64,000 nucleotides of DNA from Adiantum capillus-veneris (taxonomy: Eukaryota; Streptophyta; Polypodiopsida; Polypodiales; Pteridaceae). Every line of letters starts with the position of its first letter. Within the stretch, counting starts at the first letter, position 1. Both the position numbers and the translations under genes were made by a program. The notes under the pieces were generated by a model, which worked only from the letters and a program-made list of their open reading frames with translations, did no database searches and was not told where the DNA came from. The stretch covers positions 145,701,140 through 145,765,139 of the forward strand of contig CM043955.1 in NCBI GenBank assembly GCA_014529385.2. The letters are read 5' to 3'. This document shows, in pieces, positions 12,467-23,515 of the stretch.

Positions 12467-15044
12467 TTGGATTCCATCCCTCACCCGTTTGGGATATGGA
12501 GTAGAAGAAGACATTCCTATTCCACTGATTGGTACCCAATGTATGTTTCTTGTTTCAAAGGCATAGAATTCCACAAAAAATTACTTGATTTTGAGAAACA
12601 AGCTATAGTCACCCACTTTATCTCAGTTTTGAACACAGCCTCTATCAATGAATGGCTCTCTTTGCTTATTATGTTTAGGAAAGAGAAGGAAAAGCTTGTA
12701 GAGGCATTTAGTGCCCCTTGGCCAAATTACCCATTATTGATGCACTAGATAGTTCAGATCTTGATTTTTATTTCAATTCTTTACCCACTATTGTGAACAA
12801 ATTTTATTTCATCAATAACCTCCCTGCTACCCCTATAGAAATTAAGCATCCCAAAAGGGTTATTAATCCTCTTCTAGATTTAGACCTTTTTGAAGAAGAA
12901 GAGGAGGAAGCTCTTAACACTAGGTTGGTAACCTAACAGGACATAAAAGTGTCCTTTCAGGGTTTTGAAAAAAACCTCCAAAACCATAGTAGATCCACTC
13001 ATTTTGTAAAATCCTTTCATGAGGTTATAGTTCAAGGCCTACTACACATGGAAAAAATAAGAAACTTGTAAAGTTTCTCATCTTTTGGTCACACCAAGCC
13101 TCCAATGTTGATGGACCAGTGTATTTTCATCAAAACAGTCATTTCTTACGTTTTGTTGCATAAAAATAAGATTAGGGATTTTTGTAGGACTTGATATAAA
13201 TTCCCTAGTTAACTTCAATGGGTTGGTGATCAGAACATATGATTGATTCTCACTCACTATTTTTTGTTTTGCCAAAATAAATAGGTACAAAAAAGTTGAA
13301 TTTTTACGATTTTGCAAACCTATCATCAAAGTTTCTATAGCCACGCTCAATACAAATAATATATGCATGTTTTCTTAGTTCCCTATGGTCCTTTATGTTC
13401 ATAAGGAGCCATGGAGCATGTCAAAAGAATAGTACATCTCTTACCAAGGGGAATCTTGGGGACAAAGATGAAGTGCTAAATACAGCAAACATGAAAAAAC
13501 TGGGTTCAACATTATGAGTTGTAGAATACCATAGAAACTATTCAATATCTAGCCAAATTTTATCCTTATGACTAGATATGGTTACTACCTACAAAATGCA
13601 TGTAGTTGTCACAAGAAACTAACAATATTGAAAAAGCTATACTTGATATACTAGAATGTTTCGTTTTCTTCTATGATTGAAAAAATCAACCATCGTTGTG
13701 TACTATGAAAAATAGGGTATTAGGTGCCCCAAAACTCAAGGAATATTAGCTTTATGTTATATTATGCAACATAGAAAATCAAAAATGCATTTGGATATCA
13801 TGAAATCCACCAAAAAAATCATAGAAGAGCTAAAATTGGCTAAAAAATAGGATTTGACAATTTTTGTAATTTGGTCATAACTTACAACTTTAATATTTAT
13901 TTCTCCCTAGAAGCATTAGGACATGTTGAGGACTACTAAAGATAGTTCTCTAGCATTATAGACCTCACAAACATGAATTCTAGAGTGGTATAGTTACAAA
14001 AAGTTGAAAAAGGGAAAAAACAGGACCCGTTTTTTTACACGGTTTAGGTTGTGAAATGTTGTGCAAGGACAAGGTTAAAGATGGAATTGATATTCCAAAA
14101 AAATGTCGAGTTTTTTTCAGCTCATGAGACAACTTTCTAGATAGATAGCACCTCAAAATCCATTTTGAAACTCTTGACATAATTCAAGGAAAATGGTCAC
14201 TTAACAGGACATAAAAGTGTCCCAAGACATAAAAGTGTCCCATTACCAACCTAGTGTTAACTTTCTATCAGATACAAATAGTATACCCCCAGAAATAGCC
14301 GTTTCTAAACTTTTTTCAAAAGTAATCCCGCTTCTACCACCCATACAAGTTGAATTGGATGTTATTCGACTTGAGCACAAGCTCTGGGATTATGAAATAT
14401 TGAACCACCGTACACCATTTACAATTTCTTTGCTAGGATTGCTTTGCAGCATTTCCATGGATATTGTCAAACAATGTAAAACCCTAGCCCTACATTCCAA
14501 ACATCTCTTGTCACAGGATGTTCTCTACGAGCTTAAGCAGATCAAACTGTCTGATGTGGAGGGTAAACCATGTCCCAGTTCTTCAACTATTTCTCGCACC
14601 AAAGGACTCTCTCTTATGGACATAGCAAAGGACCAGAAATGGTTTCTAAGGAACTGTTGGAACTCTTATAGACCTTTCCTCAAATGCCAATGCAAAAGGG
14701 TCGATCCAAATTCAAGTTGTGCTTCTTCAATCATTTGGTTTGACCAAATTTTGTGGTACATGTTCTAGATTTTACTGAGGTTCTTTCAATTTTCATCACA
14801 ACCATCACAAGTCTATGCATTTATAGTTTGTGTAGCCTCATTTCCAAGGCATGCAGAGATCATTTATTATCATTTTCATGAGCACATGCTAGAAGTAGCC
14901 ACAGGACTAGTCCTATACACACCAGGGACTCCACTTCTCCAAAAGCTACACAATACACCAATATCTAACACAATCAAAAACCTTACTCAAACCTTCAAAA
15001 GGTAAGGAGCAATTGAAGAAGATTACACACACACACCAAGCAGT
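12467..15044 (+). pseudogene. PLE N-terminal region, unit B (interrupted)
   Basis: This is the same unidentified coding region as in unit A2. The first part (to 12917) carries VEEDIPIP, the FHKKLL block and the acidic run. The second part (from 14261) carries LWDYEILNHRTPF, NCWNSYRPFLKC and DPNSSCASSIIWFDQ. A 1-base change near 12545 shifts the frame, the TTAA transposon splits it, and a TAG follows WYMF at 14768. The region between 14769 and 15044 stays alignable with the other units and leads into the RT start. Confidence 0.6.
12918..14256. mobile_element. TTAA-flanked non-autonomous DNA transposon, 1.34 kb
   Basis: The ends form a 14-bp perfect terminal inverted repeat, CACTAGGTTGGTAA. 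It is flanked by TTAA at 12914-12917 and 14257-14260. Excision restores the PLE reading seen in unit C (AAGCTCTCAACTTTC-type sequence). Just inside both ends lies the motif GGACATAAAAGTGTCC, itself nearly palindromic, once on the left and twice on the right (the second copy has lost one base). No transposase was recognised; ORFs on the minus strand at 13078-13368 and 13980-14180 match nothing I know. A 4-bp TTAA duplication is the piggyBac rule, while 3-bp TTA or TAA (Harbinger-like) fits equally well because of the local sequence. Confidence 0.75.
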
Positions 15045-16066
15045 ATGGCGTCTACAAGTAAGAAACCGAGGCAGTTCAGAGGATCTGAAGACTACGGAGA
15101 TACTCCTAAAGCACTTGAATGCTCAATTTCTGAAGACCAGGTACGCTCACTTAGTATAAAAAATAATGGTTTGCTACATTTTGAACACAATGCTAGGACG
15201 CATGGGAGATTTATTCACATTTTTTTTTGTAACAAATTTATGGACATTATCGACCCTAAAGTATTTTTTCAAACGATGATTAACAAAGACTTGTCTAAAA
15301 TGCGTATTTGTGTTGGTTGGAATATACAAAGAACCTTAACCATACTCTTTACAAACCAAATTTGGTTTTTGCTAAAGAGTTTGATGAAACACAACCATGT
15401 GGACGCTTAACTCATCAACGGTTTTCCAAAATTTTTAGTTGACTTTGAACCCTTCGAGAAACATGCAATCACCACAGACCCTAACTTAGCCAGACATAAA
15501 ATATTTCAAGAATTTATGAAGAAGGGACTAAATCACATCTCATTAGTACCTGTTAACCCTATCTCAGTAATAAAAGTACTTGGTAAAGCTTGGAAATCTT
15601 TATGTACCCTTTTTGGATGTGAGGACAGTAAAGCACATCACAATTACATCAAAGTTCACCTTTTCTCAGAAGTTTCCCTTTCATAGACAAAAAAAATTCC
15701 TTGGTATAAAAACACAGACTTGATGAATGAAATTCAATATGTTTTACAATATTTACTTATCCGTGGATTAGATAAATCAGCACAAACTCTAATTTTTATA
15801 TGTAAAAAAGTCAATTGACTAGTAGCATGAAGAAGATTCCCCCGAGTTCCATCTTCTCCCCTCAAATGAAGAAGAGATTTGTCAAGCCATAGGTTCTTAT
15901 ACTCAAGAAATTGGCCTAGAAACACCATTAGAGAACTCTCTCCCATATCTTATGGGAAATTTTAAAATTCACAAAATGGACTTTACATGGATCACTAATG
16001 CACACAATTGTGTATTTACTCCTACTACAACATTACTCACTAAATTACTCAAGGGATTACTACAAG
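15045..16066 (+). pseudogene. PLE reverse transcriptase, unit B, 5' part
   Basis: It starts at MASTSKKPRQFRGSEDYG and continues through FEHNARTHGRF and the fingers motif KIHKMDFTWITNAHNC to the AAG where the CACTA element sits. Frameshifts occur near 15285 (a lost stretch in ND-FHINKDLS), near 15405 and around 15660. The RT resumes at 22343. The AAG before the transposon is its 3-bp target duplication. Confidence 0.65.
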
Positions 16067-16549
16067 CACTATAACACCTCGCGCAAAAATCGCTGCAAAT
16101 TCAGACGAGACAAAGCTTCTTTTAAAAGTAAAATGCGTTGGAATAAGCATGATAATAAACGTTGATATCGTAGCGTCGGTATATGAATTAGTAAAAACCG
16201 TCGGAATGCATGCAGTTACTACCGTCGAAATATACGCAGTTATTTGCATAGGAATACACGTAGTTATAAGCGTCGTAAATTTTCTTTAATACCGACGCTT
16301 GTTCGGAGGCCTATACCAAACTCTGTTTTGACGAACAAACCCGTAATTTTTTTTTGGGCAGAGAAGGCTGGGAACTGATGCTGCATGTACTACAGCAGCA
16401 GAAAACAACCCTCTCTACCCAAAGGAAGAGTGCACAAGCAACCGCACTCCACCTACAAGTTGACGCTAAAGAGCAAGTGCATACATATTAGCAAAACTGT
16501 AAAAATAACAAAACCACAAAATCAAAAGCTTAATCATGACAACTTCTCA

Positions 16550-16985
16550 AAAGCATAACCATGATGTCGACTCCCAAACCATAGGCACAATGGAAAAAAG
16601 ATTTTATAGCCATAATTAAAACATGATTTGAAAATTGCAAAACCTTAAATATAACCCACTTCCCATACCATAACCATTACCATGACTTGCTTATCATACC
16701 ATAATAATAACAACCATACCATCATTGCAAAACCATAACCATAACCATAATCTGATTGCCAAACCAAAACCATCACATGATTGCTATACCATCACTGAAA
16801 ACCATAATCATAACTTGATTGCCAAACCCTAACCATACCATAATTTCCATACCATCATTGCAAAACCATAACCATAACTTGATTGCCAGACCATGACCAA
16901 AACCTCTGTGCCATACCATAATTGCAAAAAAGTCATAATCGCAAACGGAATGCAAAACCATAAACATAAGAACTGTACATGCAAA
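16550..16985. repeat. Minisatellite in CACTA left half
   Basis: Phrases such as 'ccataaccataa', 'cttgattgcca' and 'ataccatcattgcaaa' recur 5-7 times with a period of about 65-75 bp, diverging from copy to copy. It probably arose by slippage inside the element. Confidence 0.75.
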
Positions 16986-16994
16986 CAATCACAG

Positions 16995-18152
16995 CTACAA
17001 AGAAGACTGTATGAAGATGATTGAGTAAGACTGTATCAAGAAGACCCTCATGGTAATGCCTCCTAGTTGACATCCTCTCCCTCCTCCTACAAATGGGTCA
17101 AAAGGGCCACAAGTCCATGCTTGTACCCATATTTCTCCTCTCGGCGTGTCAGAAGGCACTTCACGACAACTTCCTACAAAATTATGGTTTAATCTTGAGA
17201 TAAATCTGCAAAACCCATATATAGTTTCAACAATGCAAAGCATACGTATAATACTTACAAATTCATGTCAAAGTGTATCGTAGCCTCCACTCCCAAGATG
17301 TGACGCTCCAACAGACTCCAAACGTGCTATGGCTGCATCTCTCTACTGCTGCTGAAATTTGTCCGGTTTGTCTTGTGCCTCTCATGCAATCCCTGCCCAC
17401 TCCTCTGCATCCAACCATGTCGGCTTTGGACTACCAAAATTGTACCAGTATCTTGCCTCTAAATGATGGTGTGACATTGTGACCTTCGCCACACCCAAAA
17501 TCTAGCCATTCGAGACTGGATCATACCCCTCTGCTGGCCTGTACTCTTTGTGAATGGCCTCCACAATGTAACTCTTTCTTTCATCGTTGAGATTATCCCA
17601 AATCTCCATCATAGAGTGACCAAATTGAATTGTACAAAGCTGTCAAATCCTCTGTTGCATGGCCTTTTTGACCCTATCCGCCACTACAGCTCCATCCCTG
17701 CTCGTGTACACCTTGCTAGGATCATGCTTGTGTGATTCCCCAAGGTGTACATGGTGTGCCAATCGGTGAACTATCTGGTGAAGAGAGTGGGGGGCGCTAT
17801 CTCAATGGTGTGGACGCATCGGTAGAACCACTACTACAACAACCACCGCCTCCAGAACGACTCCTACCTCATCACGAGGATGAACCACCCATCAGTGTAA
17901 TGGGCACACTAGTCCTAGGCGTAGGGGGCACACTCGACTGAGGTGTGAGGCAGATTGATGTAGGGATCACACTAGTCCTAGGTGTAGGGTCAATCGTAAT
18001 AGGTCTAGAGGAACCTGTTGCCCAAGGTTCTGTGCCATCGCGATCTGTCTGGTGTGAACTGTGTCTAAAAGAGACCCATCTGCTCGGGTGACATGCCGGC
18101 CAGAGTGACAGAAAAACTAAAATTGGAGAGTATGGCTCATCGTCATCGGCCA
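16995..18152 (-). pseudogene. Second CACTA ORF (TNPA-like?), broken
   Basis: On the minus strand a possible start MADDDEPYSPILVFLSLWP is followed by a Pro/Thr/Ser-rich stretch. Next comes a block around ERKSYIVEAIHKEY, then a C-terminal part ending with FDPFVGGGRGCQLGG. Frameshifts and stops interrupt it. Its place beside the transposase and its style suit the accessory DNA-binding protein of CACTA elements, but I do not recognise a specific domain. Treat the name as a positional guess. Confidence 0.4.
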
Positions 18153-18229
18153 TGGCTAAAAATACACAAATAACACCCACAAAATACGTTAGTTTACAGA
18201 AGAAATGCTTAATCAACCACATTAATTCT

Positions 18230-19506
18230 TGTCTACAAGATTTGGAGCTCCTCTATAAGTGGTGCTAGATAGATGTCCATGTTCTTTTCTTTGTACTTTC
18301 CTGGGATGACAAAAACAGATGGCTCTTCTTGATAGCTAGCCATGGTGGAAGATTATAGTTAACCAGACAAATGGGCCACATGCTCCATGATGCACTACGT
18401 AATTCGAATGGGTTTACTGCGTCCATTGCCAGACCAAAGTGGATATATCGAGGCTCATTCCTAAATATAGGCCAACTTTTCTCTAAGTGCTTCTATGCAC
18501 GAAAGTCAGCAGGTACCCACATCACATCATCTGTTGATCTAGTATTTGAGTGCCATGTCATCAAAGCGGCTATAGACTTGCACCTGAACATGCTCTTTAT
18601 TCTTGGAATGATAGGAAAGTGTCGAAGGACCTTTGTAGAGATAAATTTTGCTTGTGTGTCCTCTTTATACCTGTTTGATCCACAGTTGGGACACTATTCC
18701 AAATTTTCATACTCATTGCGAAAAAGTATACAATCATTAGGACATGCATGTACTTTGTGATAATCCAGGCCCAAATTAGTAAGAAGATTTTTTAGCAGCT
18801 GGATGGGTAGGGACATGTGATTCCCTTCTGGCAAGATTTTCTCGTTGAGAAACTTGTCATTACATGAACATGTCAGTCCCTTGATCAAATTATTGAACTG
18901 TAGCTTGCACTTGATCATGCTTAGGATACAATGTATTTACCTGAAAATATCTATGATGGGATGTGTCAGACCACCAATAGACAGATTACAAATTAAGAAT
19001 TGCCAGAGTGGTACGAAGAACTTAGGTTTTCGCACCATTGTAAAGCGGCATGCGTGCAAGAGTTTGCATCATCTTGCCCTCTTTATCATTGCTATCATGC
19101 CGTCGATATGGACGGGATGACTGAGGTTGGTTGGTAGTATTGACTTGAATGATGTCGTATTCTATGTTTTCAATGATGGGATCCATGTCAAAGAATGCGT
19201 TTAACATCTGCTCCATCTCTACTTCTTGAAATGCCACATCAGGTATTGGTTGGGAGGACTCAATCAATGGATGTTCATTTGAAAATCGTCTTCTCTGGGA
19301 TGAAGTTGGAGAAATATCTATTTGCAGCATTTGATCTATTGTCTCCGGACCATGAGATCGATAATGCAAGTCTTCTAGTTGCTCTATCGGAAAGAGACTG
19401 TGATTGCGGATGTGCTAGTCGTAGATTTTTCGTTTTCAAAAGATCTGATGCTTGCAATGCGCACAAGGACATGCCATCCTATCATCCATACTTTATCTAC
19501 CAATGA
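18230..19506 (-). pseudogene. tnp2-like: CACTA transposase TNP2-like (fragment)
   Basis: The transposase cuts and joins the element ends. The minus strand carries LLKNLLTNLGLDYHKVHACPNDCILF. Downstream, in changing frames, come FPIIPRIKSMFRCKSIA, MTWHSNTRSTDDVMWVPAD, an LGMSLD block and EEPSVFVIPGKYKEKNMDIY. This order is the hallmark of the En/Spm TNPD (Transposase_21) family. Upstream (to about 19506) is a weakly conserved N-terminal part with a long acidic and Gln-rich linker. The C-terminal half of a normal TNP2 protein is missing, and several frames are shifted, so it is inactive. Confidence 0.8.
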
Positions 19507-19569
19507 TGCAACAAATAATTAAAACACTCTAGTTATTATAACCACACACTACTAACTACATGACAATAC

Positions 19570-19960
19570 ATGACAACTTCACATTCTCTAGCCAGGCCCG
19601 ATCCCCATACACCTCGGTCTAGAGGTGCACGCAGATTACGAATAATCTCATCTTTATTGGTCAATGACTATATATTAAGGTTTTTTAAGTCTGTGTGTGT
19701 TTTTGAAGTTCGATTGTGTTATTTTACCTCGTTTATCAATTTTTGTTTGCATTTTGAAGTACACAAGACATTTTTAAAGTCTGTTTGCATTTTTTCAACT
19801 ATTTGTCGCTACCTCTAACAACCTCACATTCTGTAGCCAAACCTGATTTTTGCACACCTCGGTCTAGAGGTGCACGAATATTAGGACCACAGGGTCAATG
19901 ACTATATATTAGTGTTTTTGAAGTCTGTGTGCGTTTTTGAAGTCCAATTGCTTTTGAAAC
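19570..19960. repeat. Two-copy repeat, about 245-bp spacing
   Basis: The stretch with 'cctcggtctagaggtgcacg' and 'ggtcaatgactatatatta' at 19570-19730 returns at 19815-19955 with moderate divergence. It leads directly into the telomere-like array. Confidence 0.7.
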
Positions 19961-20890
19961 TAATAACCTAAACCTGACCTATAACCTATAACCTAACCTA
20001 ACCTAAACTATAACCTATAATCTAATCTAACCTAAGCTATAACCTCACCTATAACATAACCTAACCGAGCATTTTTTGAAGTGCACGAGTTATTTTTGAA
20101 ATCCGTTTGTGGTTTTTCTACTATTTGCCGCTAGCTCTAACCTAACCTATAATCTAACCTAACCTATAACCTAAACCTAATCTAACCTAACATAACCTAT
20201 AACCTAAACCTAACCTATAACCTAACCACCATGAAGTCTGTTTGCGTTTTTTGAAGTACATGAGTCACCTTCGAAGTCTGTTTGCATTTTTTCTACTATT
20301 AATTTGCCGCTAGCTCTAATCTAACCTAGCCTATAACCTAAACCTAACCTAATCTAAACCTAACATATAACCTAATCTAATCAAAGTCTGTTTGCGTTTT
20401 TTGAAGTACACGAGTCATCTTCGAAGTCCGTTTGCGTTTTTTCTACTATTAATTTTCCGCTAGCTCTAACCTAACCTAACCTATAACCTAAACCCAATCT
20501 AACATAACCTATAACCTAACCTAACCTATAACCTATAACATAACCTATTATCTAAACCTAATTTATAACCTAAACTAATCGAAGTCCGTTAGCATTTTTT
20601 GAAGTACACGAGTCATCTTTGAAGTCCGTTTGCGTTTTTTCTACTATTAATTTTTTGCTAGCTCTAACCTAACCTATAATCTAACCTAACCTATAACCTA
20701 AACCTAACCTATAACTTAATCCAACATAACCTATACCGTAACCTAACCTATAACCTATAACCTAACCTTTAACGTAACCTATAATCTAAACCTAACCTAT
20801 AACCTAAACCTAAGCTATAACCTAACCTAATCGAAGTCCGTTTGCGTTTTTTGAAGTACAAGAGTCATTTTCAATGTTCGTTTGCTATAA
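19960..20890. repeat. Telomere-like CCTAAC/CCTATAAC array with spacer units
   Basis: Short tandem units of CCTAAC, CCTATAAC and CCTAAAC are interspersed five or six times with a roughly 75-90 bp spacer. The spacer contains 'gaagtc(c/t)gtttgcgtttttt' and 'ctactatt..ttgccgctagctctaa'. Spacer copies start near 20060, 20230, 20385, 20580 and 20825. Locally the array gives runs of perfect CCTAA. It lies inside the CACTA element, not at a chromosome end. Confidence 0.85.
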
Positions 20891-20894
20891 CCTA

Positions 20895-21090
20895 ACCTAT
20901 AACCGACACAATCTTGCATGGTGAATAGTGTATATTCTAATCCAACCATTGTTGTCAAGGTGTTATCTGAAATAGATCTTCCTTTGATGAAACCTTGTCG
21001 GTGAGGAGTGATACCCTTATCCAGAGTGGGAGAGAGTCTTAGGGTAATTGATTTGTCAATAATTTTGTAAGCTACTGACATCATGGTTAT
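20895..21090 (-). pseudogene. LINE reverse transcriptase fragment
   Basis: The minus strand reads MSVAYKIIDKSITLRLSPTL, then an HRQGFIKGRSISDN block and LTTMVGLEYT. It resembles the fingers/palm part of non-LTR (LINE) RTs, where a (Y)KIIAK..ANRLKP segment precedes QSGF(I/V)KGR. Only about 60 codons survive, with the telomere-like repeat on both sides. It is distinct from the PLE RT in this window. Confidence 0.65.
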
Positions 21091-21119
21091 GGGCCGCCAA
21101 TGTTTCAGTTGGGAGCATC

Positions 21120-21490
21120 AAATTTTTTTTTTAACCAAACCTATAACCTAGTTAACTTAACCTATAACCTAGCCTAACTTTTTACGTATAGCCTATAACC
21201 TAACCTAATTAACCTAAACTATAACGTAACATGTCGCATAAACCTGACCTATAACCTAACCTATCATGTAACCTATAATTTAACCTAACCTAGAACCTAA
21301 CCTATAAGCTAATCTAACCTAACCTAATCTAACCTAGCCTATAACCTAACCTATAACCTAACCTAACCTAACCTATAAGCTAACCTAACATATAACCCAA
21401 CCTAACCTATAACCTAAACCTAATCTAACCTAACCTAGCTTAACGTATAACCTAACCTATAACCTAACCGAAACCTATAACCTAAACCTC
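21120..21490. repeat. Telomere-like array, second block
   Basis: CCTAACCTATAAC-type units continue after the LINE fragment, without the spacer units. Runs such as 'cctaacctaacctataa' dominate. Confidence 0.85.
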
Positions 21491-21519
21491 ATCAATCGCA
21501 TGATGATGAGATGGTAGCA

Positions 21520-21720
21520 TAACTTCAAAACAAAATTTCTTCAAAACATAATTTCAAAATAAAAAATTTCCATAGCATAATTTTGAAACAAATTTTCCTC
21601 AAAGCATAATTTCAAAACAAAAATTTTCCATAGCATAATTTTAAATCAAAATTATTCCAAACCAAAATTTCAAAACAATTTTTTTCCAAAGCATAATTTC
21701 TAAATAAAATTGCATAAAAA
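21520..21720. repeat. AT-rich tandem repeat, 35-40 bp units
   Basis: About five or six units carry 'gcataatttcaaaacaaaa' followed by 'tttccatagcataatttt' variants. They lie between the telomere-like array and the right subterminal region of the CACTA element. A short (AC)n run lies at 21882-21906. Confidence 0.75.
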
Positions 21721-22342
21721 TTTAAAGCATTGAAAGCCTAATGAGTGAAAATTTTATCTTGTCAATATACAATATAATTTTAAATTAATTAAATATGCAT
21801 AAAACTTTCAAGCACTCACATGCGACCTATTTGAGCAAGGAAGGGTCTTGTAAACGTCTTTAAACCTGCAAAAATATGTGCACACACACACACACACAAA
21901 CACACACTATGTTAAACCATAAACCCTAAACCTACAAGAAAACTTGAAAAGAATCTCACCTTGATGCTAGGGAGTAGTCCACAAGCAAGATTCTCACCTC
22001 CGACAAGTTGTTGGGCACTAGATATGCAGTAGGTGAGGAGGACGAGAGCAAGAGAAGAGGCACAAAAATTAGAGAAATGCATAGGAAAGACCCGTGGGCT
22101 CGTTTTTTTGCAGGGTACGTCGGTACAGGTGCCGATGCAGGCATTGAAAGATACATTGGATTAAGCAACGGAAATCACATCTATATAGGCGTTGGAATAT
22201 CCATCGATACATGCACCAGAGATTTAAAAATGAAATTTTTTTAAACGTTGATCTCCCTCCATACTTACCTACACCTATACCGACGCCCACGAATGACGCC
22301 GGTAATTTGGCACCGGAATTTAAGTGACCTCTTGCAGTGAAG

Positions 22343-23300
22343 GATTTATTGAATACACCGAAATAATACATAAAAAGCTACACACTTTTTTGGGACACAA
22401 ACCAATGGATATTGGATGATCAATGATCAATATGATTTTTCGATTAATCTACCAAAACAAATCACAAACACTCATTCGTTTGAAATAACATCTTGTTATG
22501 AGGCTATTCCCCATAAAGACACACATGGCTTACTTGAGATACTTTCCAACATCGTTAAGATCATTAAAACTATGAGATATCATGGTTTTAAAAAATACCG
22601 CAAGCAGATTGTGCTTACAAAAAACAAAAGCGAGGGGGTTTGGACATTTGAGTATTCACACAATATTAATGAAGTATACCAATGGGATATAATTGTTCTC
22701 CATTATGGTGTAATTTGTACTTGGCATGGTTTGAAATTGAATACATCGAAAAGATATCTCGTCTTAAACGATATGATATAATGAAATCCTTTTTATATTC
22801 ATGGAGATATATGGATGACTACTATTTGCCAATAATCCCTTTATTTCACAATGTCTTGACCACCAAAAACCCTTGTCCCATGATAACCCCTTTACAATTT
22901 ATCCATTAGATATTATTGGGATCAAAGCCACACACAAGAGAAACCAAGTCACATATTTGAATACATATATCCAATTATGTGAACCATTAGAAGGGGAGTA
23001 TGTTACATACACCGCCTTGAAAAAAGACAAACTACCATGTCCCAATGTTTCATTTATTCATGCGTCCACTAATCCACCAAGAAAAATGGCATATAATAAC
23101 AAGTACTTCCCATATTATACAATGCATCCCAAGAATCATATGTTGTTACAGACTTAAATAAACTCGTTGCTATGTTTGTAGAGAATGGTTTCACAAAGGA
23201 GCGTATTGCTACATGTATTACCAAATTCATTAAAGAAAACAAATTTCCTGGCATTAGATTTAGAATCAATACCTTAAAACATAGAGCTGGTAGGGGATAG
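22343..23300 (+). pseudogene. PLE reverse transcriptase, unit B, 3' part
   Basis: This resumes after the CACTA element. It contains the motif-A region (HSFEITSCYEAIPHKDTHG, with E where unit D has D), the MGYNCSPLWCNLYLAWFEIEY block, and SWRYMDDY at motif C followed by a frameshift. It continues through TYIQLCEPLEGEYVTYTA and MHPKNHMLLQT to the C-terminal RFRINTLKHRAGRG and a stop. The LDNCFTK segment before motif B is deleted. The D-to-E change, the frameshift and the deletion each argue against function. Confidence 0.7.
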
Positions 23301-23484
23301 GTCCACTTGGTGGTCTATCCTATGCCAAGTGTACCTTTCCACAGGTATGGGGAGGACAACACACACACACACACACACACACATTATATATGACATACAT
23401 ACCACATTCTATCTCTCTCTGCTATCTCGCACACACACGCATGCACACACACACACAAACACGCATGCACACAAACACACACAA

Positions 23485-23515
<31 letters not shown>

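Larger units (their letters stand above)
16067..22339 (-). mobile_element. CACTA (En/Spm) DNA transposon, 6.27 kb
   Basis: The left end begins CACTATAACACC and the right end finishes GCAGTG, so both termini read CACT(A/G) inward. The flanking AAG is duplicated (16064-16066 and 22340-22342), the 3-bp rule for this superfamily. Removing the insert rejoins the PLE sequence exactly as in unit D. Subterminal regions carry repeated short motifs of the CGTCGG / ACCGACG type (16140-16310 and 22110-22300). The coding strand is minus: a TNP2-like transposase fragment and a second ORF, both broken. The right half is filled with minisatellites and a LINE fragment. The element is non-autonomous. Confidence 0.85.

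Noticed and set aside
12918-14256. Calling this a CACTA miniature because it starts with CACTA
   Set aside because: The flanks do not give a matching 3-bp duplication at those exact ends, whereas TTAA matches on both sides.
18371-18760. 129-aa plus-strand ORF inside the CACTA element
   Set aside because: The minus strand of the same bases carries recognisable TNP2 motifs, so this frame is a shadow.
19960-21490. A true telomere or chromosome end
   Set aside because: The array is inside a transposon with a clean target duplication on both sides and is too irregular.
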